From VRUE01 sp963707965 (GTDB taxonomy: Bacteria; Actinomycetota; Thermoleophilia; Solirubrobacterales; 70-9), in NCBI GenBank assembly GCA_963707965.1, contig CAVPRR010000007.1, positions 682,001 through 746,000 of the forward strand: DNA of 64,000 nucleotides. Direction: 5' to 3'. A program made the position numbers and the translations under genes. The notes beneath the pieces were generated by a model. It did no database searches and was not told the DNA's origin. It was given only the letters and a program-made list of their open reading frames with translations. Within the stretch, counting starts at the first letter, position 1. The number at the start of each line of letters is the position of its first letter. Below, piece by piece: positions 8,826 to 16,214 of this stretch.

Positions 8826-9611
8826 TCAGCCCCGCTGGGCGATCAGGAGGGTCTGGGCGGCGCGGCCGATGCGGCCGCGCTCGTCCGAGAGCACCGACTC
8901 GGCGGTGCCGATCCCATTCGGCTGCGGCAGGGTGACCGCGTCGACGCAGACCCACTCGCCCTCCGGCATCCGCTCGAGATGCACGCTGAGATCGACATTG
9001 ATGAACAAGTACTTGCGGTAGTCGAGCACGGCGCTGATCCCGTTGCCGACATCGGCTGTGACAAGCGTGCGCTGGAGGGGCGTCGGCTCCTCACCGGCGA
9101 CCAGCGGGTACCGCATCCGCATCCAGACAGTCGCCGGACCGGGCTCGAGGAAGCCGCCATCCACCGAGCGCCATTCCATCGCGGTGTGGTAGCCGACGTC
9201 CTGCCCGGTCGGGAAGAACTCCGCACCCGAGCCCTCCTCGGGCGGGGGCGGCGCATTGGGAGTCGCCATCGCCTCGACCGGCAGCTCAACCGTCCCGGTG
9301 CGAAGCCGCCACGCCCTTGCCCGCATCAGCTCGCCTTCCTCGTTGCTCAGCGACGCCTCGACCAGCTGCACGCTTCGGCCCGGCCGCACCACCTCGGCCT
9401 CGACGCGCACCGGCCCGATCGGCACCGGACGCATGATCTCGAAGGTGATCCGGCCAACCTGGAAGCCCTCAGCGCCCTCGAGCCGCTCGATCGCGCGGCC
9501 GATCAGCGCCGACGGGGGCCCGGCATGCTGAGCGCCGGGGTCCCACGGCCCCCGTGTCAACCCGGTGGCGACATATTCGTCGCCGTGCTTCTCGTAGAAC
9601 GCCTCGGGCAC
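8826..9611 (-). CDS. Acyl-CoA thioesterase-like protein (double hotdog, TesB-like)
   Basis: About 261 residues. The N-terminal hotdog module begins with YEKHGDEYVATGLTRGPWD and AQHAGPPSALIGRA, which matches the TesB-like thioesterase superfamily. The C-terminal module contains TLVTADVGNGISAVLD and the conserved FINVDLSVHLER. The expected activity is hydrolysis of acyl-CoA esters; chain-length preference is unknown. The start is taken as GTG at 9611 because upstream sequence in frame runs through the msrB promoter and repeat region without family resemblance; an AGGA lies about 10 bp before it. The gene is divergent from msrB. Confidence 0.85.
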   Translation of the reverse strand: MPEAFYEKHGDEYVATGLTRGPWDPGAQHAGPPSALIGRAIERLEGAEGFQVGRITFEIMRPVPIGPVRVEAEVVRPGRSVQLVEASLSNEEGELMRARAWRLRTGTVELPVEAMATPNAPPPPEEGSGAEFFPTGQDVGYHTAMEWRSVDGGFLEPGPATVWMRMRYPLVAGEEPTPLQRTLVTADVGNGISAVLDYRKYLFINVDLSVHLERMPEGEWVCVDAVTLPQPNGIGTAESVLSDERGRIGRAAQTLLIAQRG

Positions 9612-9723
9612 AGCGGCGCATCCTATGGAGCGGGTATCTCGGACTGCCGAAGCAGTCTCCCGAGGGCCCGTCACAGTCTGGTCAGAAATGCCCCGTAACC
9701 TGGGAGGAGATGAAAGGAGCCCG

Positions 9724-10239
9724 ATGACAGAGAAGGCGGAGAAGGTGCAGGGGTCCGACGAGGTGCAGGGGTCCGACGAGAAGGTGCAGGGGTCCGACGA
9801 GGTGCAGGGGTCCGAGAAGGTGCAGGGGCCCGACGAGGTGCAGGGGCCCGACGAGGTGCAGAAGTCGGATGAGGAGTGGCGGGAGCAGCTGACGCCCGAG
9901 CAGTACGAGGTGACCCGCAGGGCGGGAACCGAGCGTGCCTTCACCGGTCCCCACTGGGACGAGAAGAGCGAGGGGATGTACCGGTGCGTCTGCTGCGGCA
10001 CCGAGCTCTTCTCCTCCGGCACGAAGTTCGACTCGGGCACCGGCTGGCCCAGCTTCACCGAGCCGGTCAACCTCGAGCACGTCGAGCTGCGACCTGACAA
10101 CAGCCTCTTCATGCGGCGCACCGAGGTCGTCTGCAGGGACTGCGACGCCCACCTCGGGCATGTCTTCGACGACGGGCCAGGACCGAACGGCCAGCGCTAC
10201 TGCATCAACGGCTGCGCTCTCACCTTCGACCGAGAGTAA
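9724..10239 (+). CDS. msrB: Peptide-methionine (R)-S-oxide reductase with repetitive N-terminal tail
   Basis: Repairs oxidised methionine in proteins. The catalytic domain (from about residue 52, EEWREQLTPEQYEVTRRAGT) is complete: zinc cysteines CVCC and CRDC, the fold motif GTGWPSF, and the catalytic cysteine in RYCING. The ATG at 9724 has an AAAGGAG site 4 bp upstream. Unusually, residues 6-50 are seven imperfect copies of a KVQGSDE-like heptad, an acidic, probably disordered tail absent from ordinary MsrB (about 130-150 residues). It is divergent from the thioesterase and convergent with the LuxR-type regulator, separated from the latter by a strong hairpin. Confidence 0.95.
   Translation: MTEKAEKVQGSDEVQGSDEKVQGSDEVQGSEKVQGPDEVQGPDEVQKSDEEWREQLTPEQYEVTRRAGTERAFTGPHWDEKSEGMYRCVCCGTELFSSGTKFDSGTGWPSFTEPVNLEHVELRPDNSLFMRRTEVVCRDCDAHLGHVFDDGPGPNGQRYCINGCALTFDRE
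9739..9873 (+). repeat. Coding tandem repeat in the msrB N-terminus
   Basis: Seven imperfect units of 18-21 bp (GAGGTGCAGGGGTCCGAC and variants, some with an extra GAGAAG) keep the reading frame and encode the KVQGSDE-like heptads. Near-identity at third codon positions indicates recent expansion by slippage or recombination. Confidence 0.9.
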
Positions 10240-10271
10240 GGACCAGTCTCAATACCCCACACACGCCTGGC

Positions 10272-10352
10272 GAAGGGGCGCCGGAGGCCGTCCCGAGCGT
10301 GGCGCTACCCGCGAAGCCGGATAGCGCGAGGGACGGGCTCCCGGCGCCCTTC
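10272..10352. terminator. Imperfect long hairpin between convergent msrB and the LuxR-type regulator
   Basis: The arm at 10272-10294 (GAAGGGGCGCCGG, then AGGCCGTCCC) pairs with 10330-10352 with two or three mismatches around a GC-rich loop. It lies 33 bp after the msrB stop and 5 bp after the regulator stop. Without a clear T-tract, its role as a bidirectional terminator is inferred from position and stem strength. Confidence 0.55.
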
Positions 10353-10356
10353 CCCT

Positions 10357-11010
10357 CTACTTGATGCCGCCGCCCGCTCCCAGGTAGCTGAAGCGGACCG
10401 CGAGGGCGACCGCCTCCGTGCGGGTGTCGACCTCCAGCTTGGCGATCGCGTTGCGGACGTGGGTGTGGACGGTCGCCGGGCTGAGCCCGAGGCGCTCCGC
10501 GATCTCTTTGACCCGCAGCCCCTCGGCAAGCAGTTCGAGGATCTGGCGCTCACGCGGCGAGAGGTCCAGCAGCTTCTCGACCTCGGAGGGCTTGCCACCG
10601 GCGAAGTCGCCGCCGAGGAAGGTGCCGCCGCTCGTCACCGCCCTGACCGCCCGGGCGATGTCCTCCGCCGGAGCCGACTTCAGCACGTAGCCCGAGGCGC
10701 CGGCGCGCAGCGCCAGCGCCAGCAGGTCCGGCTGGGCATGGGCGGTGAAGATGATGACCTTGGTCCGCGGCCGGACCTTGAGGACCTCCTTCGTCGCCTC
10801 GATCCCGTCGCGCTTGGGCAGCTCGACGTCGATGATGAGGACATCGGGCTCCAGGTCCTTGACGACGTTGACGACATCGCGGCCGTTGGCCGCCTCGCCG
10901 ACGATCTGCAGCGAGTTCGAGCTGGCCATCCGCGCTTTGATCGCCTCGCGGATGATCTCGTGATCGTCACAGAGAACGACGCGTTTCGCCTCTCGAACGG
11001 TGGTGCTCAT
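10357..11010 (-). CDS. NarL/FixJ-family response regulator with LuxR-type HTH
   Basis: A 217-residue DNA-binding response regulator. The receiver domain has acidic residues D15/D16, phospho-acceptor D61 (VLIIDVELP), a T/S switch region (IIFTAHA) and a conserved lysine in YVLKSAPAED. The LuxR HTH starts near residue 150 (LSPRERQILELLAEGL, then SPATVHTHVRNAIAKL). No histidine kinase is adjacent, so it is an orphan whose target and partner are unknown. It lies 58 bp downstream of serS in the same direction and could be co-transcribed with the cytochrome c and serS genes. Confidence 0.93.
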   Translation of the reverse strand: MSTTVREAKRVVLCDDHEIIREAIKARMASSNSLQIVGEAANGRDVVNVVKDLEPDVLIIDVELPKRDGIEATKEVLKVRPRTKVIIFTAHAQPDLLALALRAGASGYVLKSAPAEDIARAVRAVTSGGTFLGGDFAGGKPSEVEKLLDLSPRERQILELLAEGLRVKEIAERLGLSPATVHTHVRNAIAKLEVDTRTEAVALAVRFSYLGAGGGIK

Positions 11011-11068
11011 GACAAAGCTTCACACTCCGTCCTCGGCACAACCGTCCCGAGGTTTGCTCTCTCCACGT

Positions 11069-12340
11069 TCATTGTGCTCCGATCTTCTCAGGCACACCGT
11101 AGGAATGCAAAGTATTGGGTAGGCTGAATCCGCCGTCGGCCTCCTGCCGGTTCTCGATCAGCGCGATCATCGTCCTCCCCACAGCCACCGCGGTGCCGTT
11201 CAACGTGTGAACCGCGTGCGGTGCCTCGCCCTCCGCAGGCCGGTACCTACAGGCGAGGCGGCGCGCTTGGAAGTCAGTGGTGTTCGAGCAGGACGTCACC
11301 TCACGGTAGCGCCCCTGGCTGGGGATCCAGGCCTCGCAGTCGTACTTCCTGGCCGCGGAAGCGCCGAGGTCGCCCGCCGCGACGTCGACGACCCGGTAGG
11401 GGATTTCGAGCTCGGTGAGGATTCGCTCCTCGATCGCCAGCAGGCGCTCATGCTCAGCCGCCGCCTCCGAGGGCTCCACGAACGAGAACATCTCGACCTT
11501 GTCGAATTGGTGGACTCGGAAGATGCCTCGGGTGTCGCGTCCGGCCGCCCCGGCCTCGCGGCGGAAGCAGCTCGAGAAGCCCGCGTAGCGCAGCGGAAGC
11601 TCCCCGGCATCGAGGATCTGGTCGGCGTGCAGGGCGGCAAGCGAGACCTCGGAGGTGCCGACCAGGAACAGGCCGTCCTTGGGCACCTCGTAGATCTGAT
11701 CCCGGTCGCCGGGCAGGAAACCGGTCCCGAAGAGCGCCTCCTCGCGAACCAGGACCGGCGGCACGACCGGTTCATGACCCTCACTCCGGACGAGGTCCAT
11801 CGCGAAGTGCACCAGCGCCAGCTCGAGCAGCACGAGGTCGCCCTTGAGGTAGGCGAAGCGGGAACCTGAGAGCTGCGCCGCAGACTCCATGTCGATCAGG
11901 CCCAGCTCGGTCCCGATCTCGAGGTGGTCGCGGGGCTCAAAGTCGAAATCGGGTCGCTTGCCGACCTCGCGGATGACCACGGCGTCCTCCTCGGTCATCC
12001 CATCGGGGGCGTCGGGATCGGGCAGGTTGGGGAGGGCAGCGGCAACCCGGTCGAGCTCGGCTTCCACAGTCTCCAGCTCGGCTTTCCCTGCCTCGATCCT
12101 CTCCTTCAGCCCCTGAACCTCCCCCATCAGGTCCTCGGCATCCCCCCCCTGCTTCTTCGCCTCGCCGATCCGCTTGGAGAGCGACTTGCGCTCCGCCTGA
12201 GCGCCCTCGATCTCGGGGAGCAGTTCGCGGCGACGAGCGTCCAGCGCCAGCAGCTCATCCACTCCCTCGGCGGCGCCCCGGCGCGCCAGGGCGGTCTTGA
12301 CCCGCTCGGGGTCGGAGCGGATCAGCTTCAGGTCAAGCAT
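11069..12340 (-). CDS. serS: Seryl-tRNA synthetase
   Basis: A 423-residue class II synthetase that charges tRNA-Ser. The N-terminal coiled-coil arm (residues about 30-105, Glu/Lys/Ala-rich heptads) binds the tRNA long variable arm. The catalytic core shows motif 2 FSSCFRREAGAAGRDTRG, a serine-binding TSEVSLAALH segment, and motif 3 near the end (GTAVAVGRTMIALIENRQ). The length is typical. The C-terminal tail LPNTLHSYGVPEKIGAQ departs from the usual VPEALRPY-type ending and its DNA is less GC-rich, suggesting a replaced or drifting 3' end. The ATG at 12340 lies 14 bp after the cytochrome c stop, so the two are probably co-transcribed. Confidence 0.97.
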   Translation of the reverse strand: MLDLKLIRSDPERVKTALARRGAAEGVDELLALDARRRELLPEIEGAQAERKSLSKRIGEAKKQGGDAEDLMGEVQGLKERIEAGKAELETVEAELDRVAAALPNLPDPDAPDGMTEEDAVVIREVGKRPDFDFEPRDHLEIGTELGLIDMESAAQLSGSRFAYLKGDLVLLELALVHFAMDLVRSEGHEPVVPPVLVREEALFGTGFLPGDRDQIYEVPKDGLFLVGTSEVSLAALHADQILDAGELPLRYAGFSSCFRREAGAAGRDTRGIFRVHQFDKVEMFSFVEPSEAAAEHERLLAIEERILTELEIPYRVVDVAAGDLGASAARKYDCEAWIPSQGRYREVTSCSNTTDFQARRLACRYRPAEGEAPHAVHTLNGTAVAVGRTMIALIENRQEADGGFSLPNTLHSYGVPEKIGAQ

Positions 12341-12354
12341 CGGAGAAAGATGCG

Positions 12355-12753
12355 TCAGGGCGACGTCGCGCCCGGCCGGGGCGCGATTTCGGCGTCCTGC
12401 CCCGCGTAGTTGGCAACGAAGCGGGCCACCGCCTCAGCCTCGGCGCCGACCACGATGTTCTGGGGCATGATCGCCCCGGAGAAGCCGCCGTTCTCGATCG
12501 CGAAGAGAGCATCCTCATAGGTCTCGGTTCGCTGGTCGAGGTTCGGCCCCTGCGTGCGCGCGCTGCGGTTGCCCGACCCCTGCGTCCCCGCGGCTTCCAG
12601 CGTGTGGCAGCCGGAGCAGCGTGTGGCAAAGAGGACGGCACCGTTGTAGTCCGGTTCGTCCTTGGAGACCGCAATCCCCTCCTTGCCGAAGCCGCAGGCG
12701 GCGATGGCGAGGGCGGCAATGACGGCCAGGGCTGTAACTAGAGCTGGTCGCAC
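12355..12753 (-). CDS. Membrane-anchored class I cytochrome c (lipoprotein)
   Basis: A 132-residue small c-type cytochrome. The signal peptide ends in a lipobox-like AIAAC (C20), predicting a lipid anchor outside the membrane. The heme site CSGCH is at residues 46-50, and a plausible Met ligand lies in GAIMPQN (about residue 96). The body is a single cytochrome c domain with YNGAVLFATRC and VARFVANYAG. It probably carries electrons between a membrane complex and an oxidase; the partner is not encoded here. It is first in the direction cytochrome c, serS, LuxR regulator, and divergent from the flavin reductase gene across a region of three 24 bp direct repeats. Confidence 0.88.
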   Translation of the reverse strand: MRPALVTALAVIAALAIAACGFGKEGIAVSKDEPDYNGAVLFATRCSGCHTLEAAGTQGSGNRSARTQGPNLDQRTETYEDALFAIENGGFSGAIMPQNIVVGAEAEAVARFVANYAGQDAEIAPRPGATSP

Positions 12754-12772
12754 CCGGCGGGCATCATATTGT

Positions 12773-12844
12773 CTGGCCTGGATCGTTGGTCCCTGTCAGG
12801 CCCAGATCGTCGGTCTCTGCCAGGCCAAGATCGTCGGTCCCAAA
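12773..12844. repeat. Three 24 bp direct repeats in a divergent promoter region
   Basis: Units at 12773-12796, 12797-12820 and 12821-12844 share the core GATCGTYGGTC with a CTGGCC/CAGGCC start. They lie between the divergent cytochrome c and flavin reductase genes. They could be operator iterons or simply slippage-derived tandem copies like those in other gaps. Confidence 0.8.
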
Positions 12845-12876
12845 TCCCACCCATCTCGACTGCAACCGATTCCCGC

Positions 12877-13353
12877 ATGGCCCCTCCCGACCCCGCCAAC
12901 TTCCGCACTGCGATGGGAATGCTGCCCACCGGGGTCACGATCGTCACCGCAACCGGGTCGGAGGGCCCGGCCGGAGCCACGGCGAACGCCGTCTGCTCGC
13001 TGTCGATCGAGCCGATGCTGATGCTCGCCTGCCTCGACCGGGGCTCGCGCACCCTGCTCGCGGTGCAGGCGGCCAACCGCTTCGGGATCAGCGTCCTGCA
13101 CGCAGGCCAGGAGCAGATCGCCCGCGGCTTCGCCACCAAGGCGCCCGTCGCCGACAAGTGGCAGGGCGTCGCCTGGAGGGAGCGCGGCGGCATCCCGGCG
13201 ATCGACGACGCCCTCGTCTGGGTTGCCTGCGAGTTGCGCGACGTGATCGCCGGCGGCGACCACGTGATCGTCACCGGCGAGGTGACCGCCCTGGAGACGA
13301 GCGAGGGCGATCCCCTCGTCTTCCACGGCGGCGAGTACCGGCCGCTGGGCTGA
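12877..13353 (+). CDS. Flavin reductase family protein (FMN-binding split barrel)
   Basis: A 158-residue flavin-dependent reductase domain of the DIM6/NTAB type. The start FRTAMGMLPTGVTIVTA is the family hallmark, followed by GATANAVCSLSIEPMLMLAC (flavin-binding region), FGISVLHAGQ and a C-terminal HGGEYRPLG. Members reduce FMN/FAD with NAD(P)H for a partner monooxygenase; no partner oxygenase is adjacent, so the role is open. The ATG at 12877 matches the usual N-terminus, but no ribosome-binding site is evident, so a leaderless transcript starting near the third 24 bp repeat is possible. Confidence 0.9.
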   Translation: MAPPDPANFRTAMGMLPTGVTIVTATGSEGPAGATANAVCSLSIEPMLMLACLDRGSRTLLAVQAANRFGISVLHAGQEQIARGFATKAPVADKWQGVAWRERGGIPAIDDALVWVACELRDVIAGGDHVIVTGEVTALETSEGDPLVFHGGEYRPLG

Positions 13354-13467
13354 GAGGGGGCGGCGGGACCAGTGGCTTGCCGGCGGCATCGCCGTCTGGC
13401 CAAGACTGATGGTTGGGCGGTGTCACCGCGGTCTGACCGAGAGTCGCGGTTTGCCAGTATCGGGCTC

Positions 13468-13911
13468 ATGGCGGAGAGGTTTCAGGAGCCCGGGTGGTTC
13501 ACCACAAACGTCTTCAACCGAATTGTCGCCGGGTTGACGCGACTGGGGATCAGCGTCGCCGGGTCGCGGGTGCTCGAAGTGCGCGGGCGCAAGAGCGGCG
13601 AGTGGCGGCGAACGCCGGTCAACCTGCTCAGCTTCGAGGGCGAGCGCTACCTGGTGGCGCCGCGCGGCCACACCCAGTGGGTGCGCAATCTGCGGGCTAG
13701 CGGCGAGGGGCGGCTGGTGGTCGGCCCCCGATCCGAGGAGTTCACGGCGACCGAGGTGAGCGACGAGGAGAAGCCGGACCTTCTGCGTGCCTACCTGAAG
13801 AGGTGGAAGTGGGAGGTCGGCGTCTTCTTCGAAGGCGTCGGCGCGGACTCCTCCGACGACGAGCTGCGCCGCATCGCTCCCAACCATCCCGCCTTCCGCA
13901 TCTCCTCCTAG
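13468..13911 (+). CDS. Deazaflavin (F420)-dependent nitroreductase family protein
   Basis: A 147-residue protein of the Ddn/F420-dependent quinone reductase superfamily, recognised by LEVRGRKSGEWRRTPVNLL (residues about 33-51), then YLVAPRGHTQWVRNLRASG and the C-terminal NHPAFRI. Such proteins reduce quinones, nitro compounds or unsaturated substrates with F420H2; the presence of one implies the host makes F420, common in Actinobacteria. The ATG at 13468 gives a family-typical start (MAERFQEPGWF). It follows the flavin reductase on the same strand. Confidence 0.9.
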   Translation: MAERFQEPGWFTTNVFNRIVAGLTRLGISVAGSRVLEVRGRKSGEWRRTPVNLLSFEGERYLVAPRGHTQWVRNLRASGEGRLVVGPRSEEFTATEVSDEEKPDLLRAYLKRWKWEVGVFFEGVGADSSDDELRRIAPNHPAFRISS

Positions 13912-13970
13912 GGACTCTCAGCCCGACTCCACCGACCTCGCCGAGTCTCCCCGCTTTCGTGGATTGAGGC

Positions 13971-14405
13971 TTAGAAGTGGCCGCTGGTCCCCGCGGCGCG
14001 CAGGGCCAGGAAGAGGATCACCCAGCAGCTGACGGCCATGATCCCCATCTCGCGGCGGACTATCGCCAGGGCCAGGGACCGCTGGTTCTCGGCGGGTAGG
14101 GCTTCGAAGTCGACGTCGCCCAGCTCTCGCTGTGCGGCGCCGGCGCGGGCGCCCTCGGCAAGGAAGGAGACGACGAGGGGGAGGATGCCGTAGAGGTAGT
14201 GGAGGTCGTCGGCCTGCTCGTGTCCGGTCAGGACGAGCAGGCCGCCGAGCATGGCCTGCAGGAAGACGGCGGCCTGGGCGGCACGCAGCAGGTACCAGAA
14301 GGGGGTGGAGGACCGGTCGCGGAACCAGGCGATGCCGCCGACCAGGGCCGCGCCGAGATTGAGAACGATCAGCGCGGCGCCGACGACGAGGTGGACGTCC
14401 GCCAT
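13971..14405 (-). CDS. Small integral membrane protein, unknown function
   Basis: A 144-residue protein with about four predicted membrane helices: VHLVVGAALIVLNLGAALVGG (residues about 4-24), a helix near WYLLRAAQAAVFLQAMLGGLLVL, a third near YLYGILPLVVSFLAEG, and a C-terminal one MAVSCWVILFLALRAAG. No family name is secure. The ATG at 14405 has an AAGGA site upstream; longer in-frame starts would add an unstructured Arg/Ser lead. It is divergent from nuoA, and its promoter shares the 220 bp gap with the nuo operon. Confidence 0.75.
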   Translation of the reverse strand: MADVHLVVGAALIVLNLGAALVGGIAWFRDRSSTPFWYLLRAAQAAVFLQAMLGGLLVLTGHEQADDLHYLYGILPLVVSFLAEGARAGAAQRELGDVDFEALPAENQRSLALAIVRREMGIMAVSCWVILFLALRAAGTSGHF

Positions 14406-14534
14406 CGCTATGTCCTTCCGCACGGGCACGGCGAGCCCGGATGCCCCAGATCGAGGCCGAGAAGGAGCCGTTTCATCGCCATATCCGCCCAAAAGGGTCG
14501 GGATTCGGCTTGCTGATGCGGAAAAGCACTATGT

Positions 14535-14563
14535 AGCAATCTGTCACAAGGTCGGTGTATAAC
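14535..14563 (+). promoter_or_regulatory. Possible promoter of the nuo operon
   Basis: A good -10-like hexamer TATAAC at 14558-14563 lies about 65 bp before the nuoA ATG in an AT-richer stretch (14510-14565) that stands out from its surroundings. The matching -35 position (AGCAAT at 14535) is weak. It is proposed only because the gap upstream of nuoA is the natural place for the operon promoter. Confidence 0.3.
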
Positions 14564-14627
14564 ACCGTCTGCACGCGGACGGCCCAGGCGCGCAAAGAGC
14601 CAGGCAACGGTCCCGCGAAGGTGTCAA

Positions 14628-15005
14628 ATGCTGAAGAGCTACCTGCCAATACTCGTCTTCGCCCTGCTCGGGGTTTCCGTGGGCGGCGCCTTCGTGATGC
14701 TCAACCACCTGGTTGGCCCCCGGCGCCCGAAGCGGCCCACGGCGGCGCGCCTTCGCCAGACGGAGCCATACGAGTCCGGCATCCCGGTGCCCGCCGCTCG
14801 CGGCCTTCGCTTCGGTGTCGGCTTCTACCTGGTCGCAATGCTCTTCATCCTCTTCGACATCGAGGTCGTCTTCCTCTATCCGATCGGTGTGATCCTGAAG
14901 GGAGCCGACAGCGTCTTCGTCCTCGGCGAGCTGATCCTCTTCGTGGTGCTCCTGCTCGTCGCGTTCGTCTTCGTCTGGCGGAAGGGAGCGCTGGATTGGA
15001 GGTAG
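14628..15005 (+). CDS. nuoA: NADH-quinone oxidoreductase subunit A
   Basis: A 125-residue membrane subunit of complex I, first gene of a complete nuoA-N operon. It has three helices: residues about 4-28, YLVAMLFILFDIEVVFLYPIG in the middle and LILFVVLLLVAFVFVWRKG at the end. The middle segment includes the conserved acidic loop/helix FDIEVVF next to the quinone channel, and the loop carries YESGIP. The length is typical (115-140). The ATG at 14628 is preceded by AAGG. Its last codons contain the ribosome-binding site of nuoB. Confidence 0.97.
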   Translation: MLKSYLPILVFALLGVSVGGAFVMLNHLVGPRRPKRPTAARLRQTEPYESGIPVPAARGLRFGVGFYLVAMLFILFDIEVVFLYPIGVILKGADSVFVLGELILFVVLLLVAFVFVWRKGALDWR

Positions 15006-15016
15006 AACGGCAGGGC

Positions 15017-15664
15017 ATGCGCGGGCAGCAGGTGCGGGCCCGGGACATGCTGCGTGGCAACCTCGAGGGCGAGGAGCTGGAGCGCTATGTCGAGGAACGG
15101 GTCGTGATGACCCGGTTCGAGCAGATGCTCGGCTGGGCTCGCGCGAACTCGATGTTCCCGCTCACGTTCGGCCTCGCCTGCTGCGCGATCGAGGCCCCGA
15201 TCTCGATCGTCACCGCCCGCTACGACCTCGCCCGCTTCGGCGCCGAGGCGCTGCGGGCCTCTCCTCGCCAGGCCGACATGATCATCCTCTCGGGGCGGGT
15301 CTCGATCAAGATGGCGCCGATCGTCCGCCGGCTCTATGACCAGATGCTGGAGCCCAAATGGGCGATCTCGATGGGCGCCTGCTCCTCCAGCGGGGGCATG
15401 TTCTCCAACTACGCGGTGGTGCAGGGCGCCGACAAGTTCATGCCGATCGACCTCCACGTGCCCGGCTGCCCGCCCCGCCCCGAGGCCGTCCTCTACGGCT
15501 TCACCAAGCTGCAGCGCAAGATCAAAGGCAACCCGGACCAGGGTTGGCGGCAGCGCTACAACGCCGCCGGCACCGAGGAGTGGGCGCGCGGCGGTGCGGC
15601 GAGCAAGCCGAACCCGGATGCGGCGGAGGCCTATGAGGCCGCCAGGGAGCTCATCCATGCCTGA
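15017..15664 (+). CDS. nuoB: NADH-quinone oxidoreductase subunit B
   Basis: A 215-residue peripheral-arm subunit that holds the terminal iron-sulfur cluster N2 next to the quinone site. Cluster ligands are visible in GLACCAIE, ISMGACSSSGG and HVPGCPPRPE. The ATG at 15017 is preferred: GGAGGT lies about 13 bp upstream, inside the end of nuoA. An in-frame TTG at 14996 overlapping nuoA is an alternative. The C-terminal tail after YGFTKLQRKI is about 45 residues and extends past the core. The stop overlaps the nuoC start by 8 bp. Confidence 0.96.
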   Translation: MRGQQVRARDMLRGNLEGEELERYVEERVVMTRFEQMLGWARANSMFPLTFGLACCAIEAPISIVTARYDLARFGAEALRASPRQADMIILSGRVSIKMAPIVRRLYDQMLEPKWAISMGACSSSGGMFSNYAVVQGADKFMPIDLHVPGCPPRPEAVLYGFTKLQRKIKGNPDQGWRQRYNAAGTEEWARGGAASKPNPDAAEAYEAARELIHA

Positions 15665-16214
15665 CGCCCCCGGACTGGAGTTGATTCGTGGGGAGATCGA
15701 ACAGGATCACCCCGGCGCCGTGCTGGACACGGGCTTCGACCGCGCGCAGCCGGTTCTGATCGTCGATCCGGCCCAGATCCTCGCCGTCCTCACCTGGCTG
15801 CGCGATGCGCCGGGCCAGGGCTACCGCTTCCTCTCCAGCCTGCACGCCGCCGACTACCTGCCGGCGGAGCCCCGCTTCGCCGTCCACTACGAGCTGCTCA
15901 ACCGCGATCGCGTCGAGCGGATCAGGGTGAAGGCCGTGCTGGCCGACCCGGCTGCGGGCGCCGCCGAGCAGGCCAACGGCAACCGGGGAGAGGCGCAACC
16001 GCTCCCCGAGATCGACTCCTGCGTGGAGCTCTTCCCGACCGCTGAGTTCCAAGAGCGCGAGGCCTACGACTTCTTCGGGATCGTCTTCCGCGGCCACCCC
16101 GACCTGACCCGCATCCTCCTCCCCGAGGACTACGTCGGCTGGCCGCAGCGCCGCGACTTCCCGGTCGGCGGCGAGCCCGTCACCTTCACCTTCAACGAGC
16201 GGAACTATGGCTGA
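15657..16214 (+). CDS. nuoC: NADH-quinone oxidoreductase subunit C
   Basis: A 185-residue 30-kDa-subunit homologue of the peripheral arm, contacting nuoD and nuoB products. Family hallmarks are FLSSLHAADY near residue 57, ELFPTAEFQEREAYDFFGI and FRGHPDLTRILLPEDYVGWPQRRDFP at the C-terminal half. An unusual Ala/Gly/Asn-rich insertion (about residues 100-115) separates the two halves. Its ATG lies within the end of nuoB (8 bp overlap), and its stop overlaps the nuoD start by 8 bp. Confidence 0.96.
   Translation: MPDAPGLELIRGEIEQDHPGAVLDTGFDRAQPVLIVDPAQILAVLTWLRDAPGQGYRFLSSLHAADYLPAEPRFAVHYELLNRDRVERIRVKAVLADPAAGAAEQANGNRGEAQPLPEIDSCVELFPTAEFQEREAYDFFGIVFRGHPDLTRILLPEDYVGWPQRRDFPVGGEPVTFTFNERNYG

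Noticed and set aside
9612..10121. N-terminal extension of the thioesterase reading frame into the msrB region
   Set aside because: The added residues are Ser/Cys/Pro low-complexity from antisense msrB repeats; the thioesterase family start matches the GTG at 9611.
9682..10161. Antisense frame with a GPLHLV repeat opposite msrB
   Set aside because: The repeated peptide is only the reverse-strand reading of the msrB heptad repeat; msrB itself is fully supported by catalytic motifs and a ribosome-binding site.
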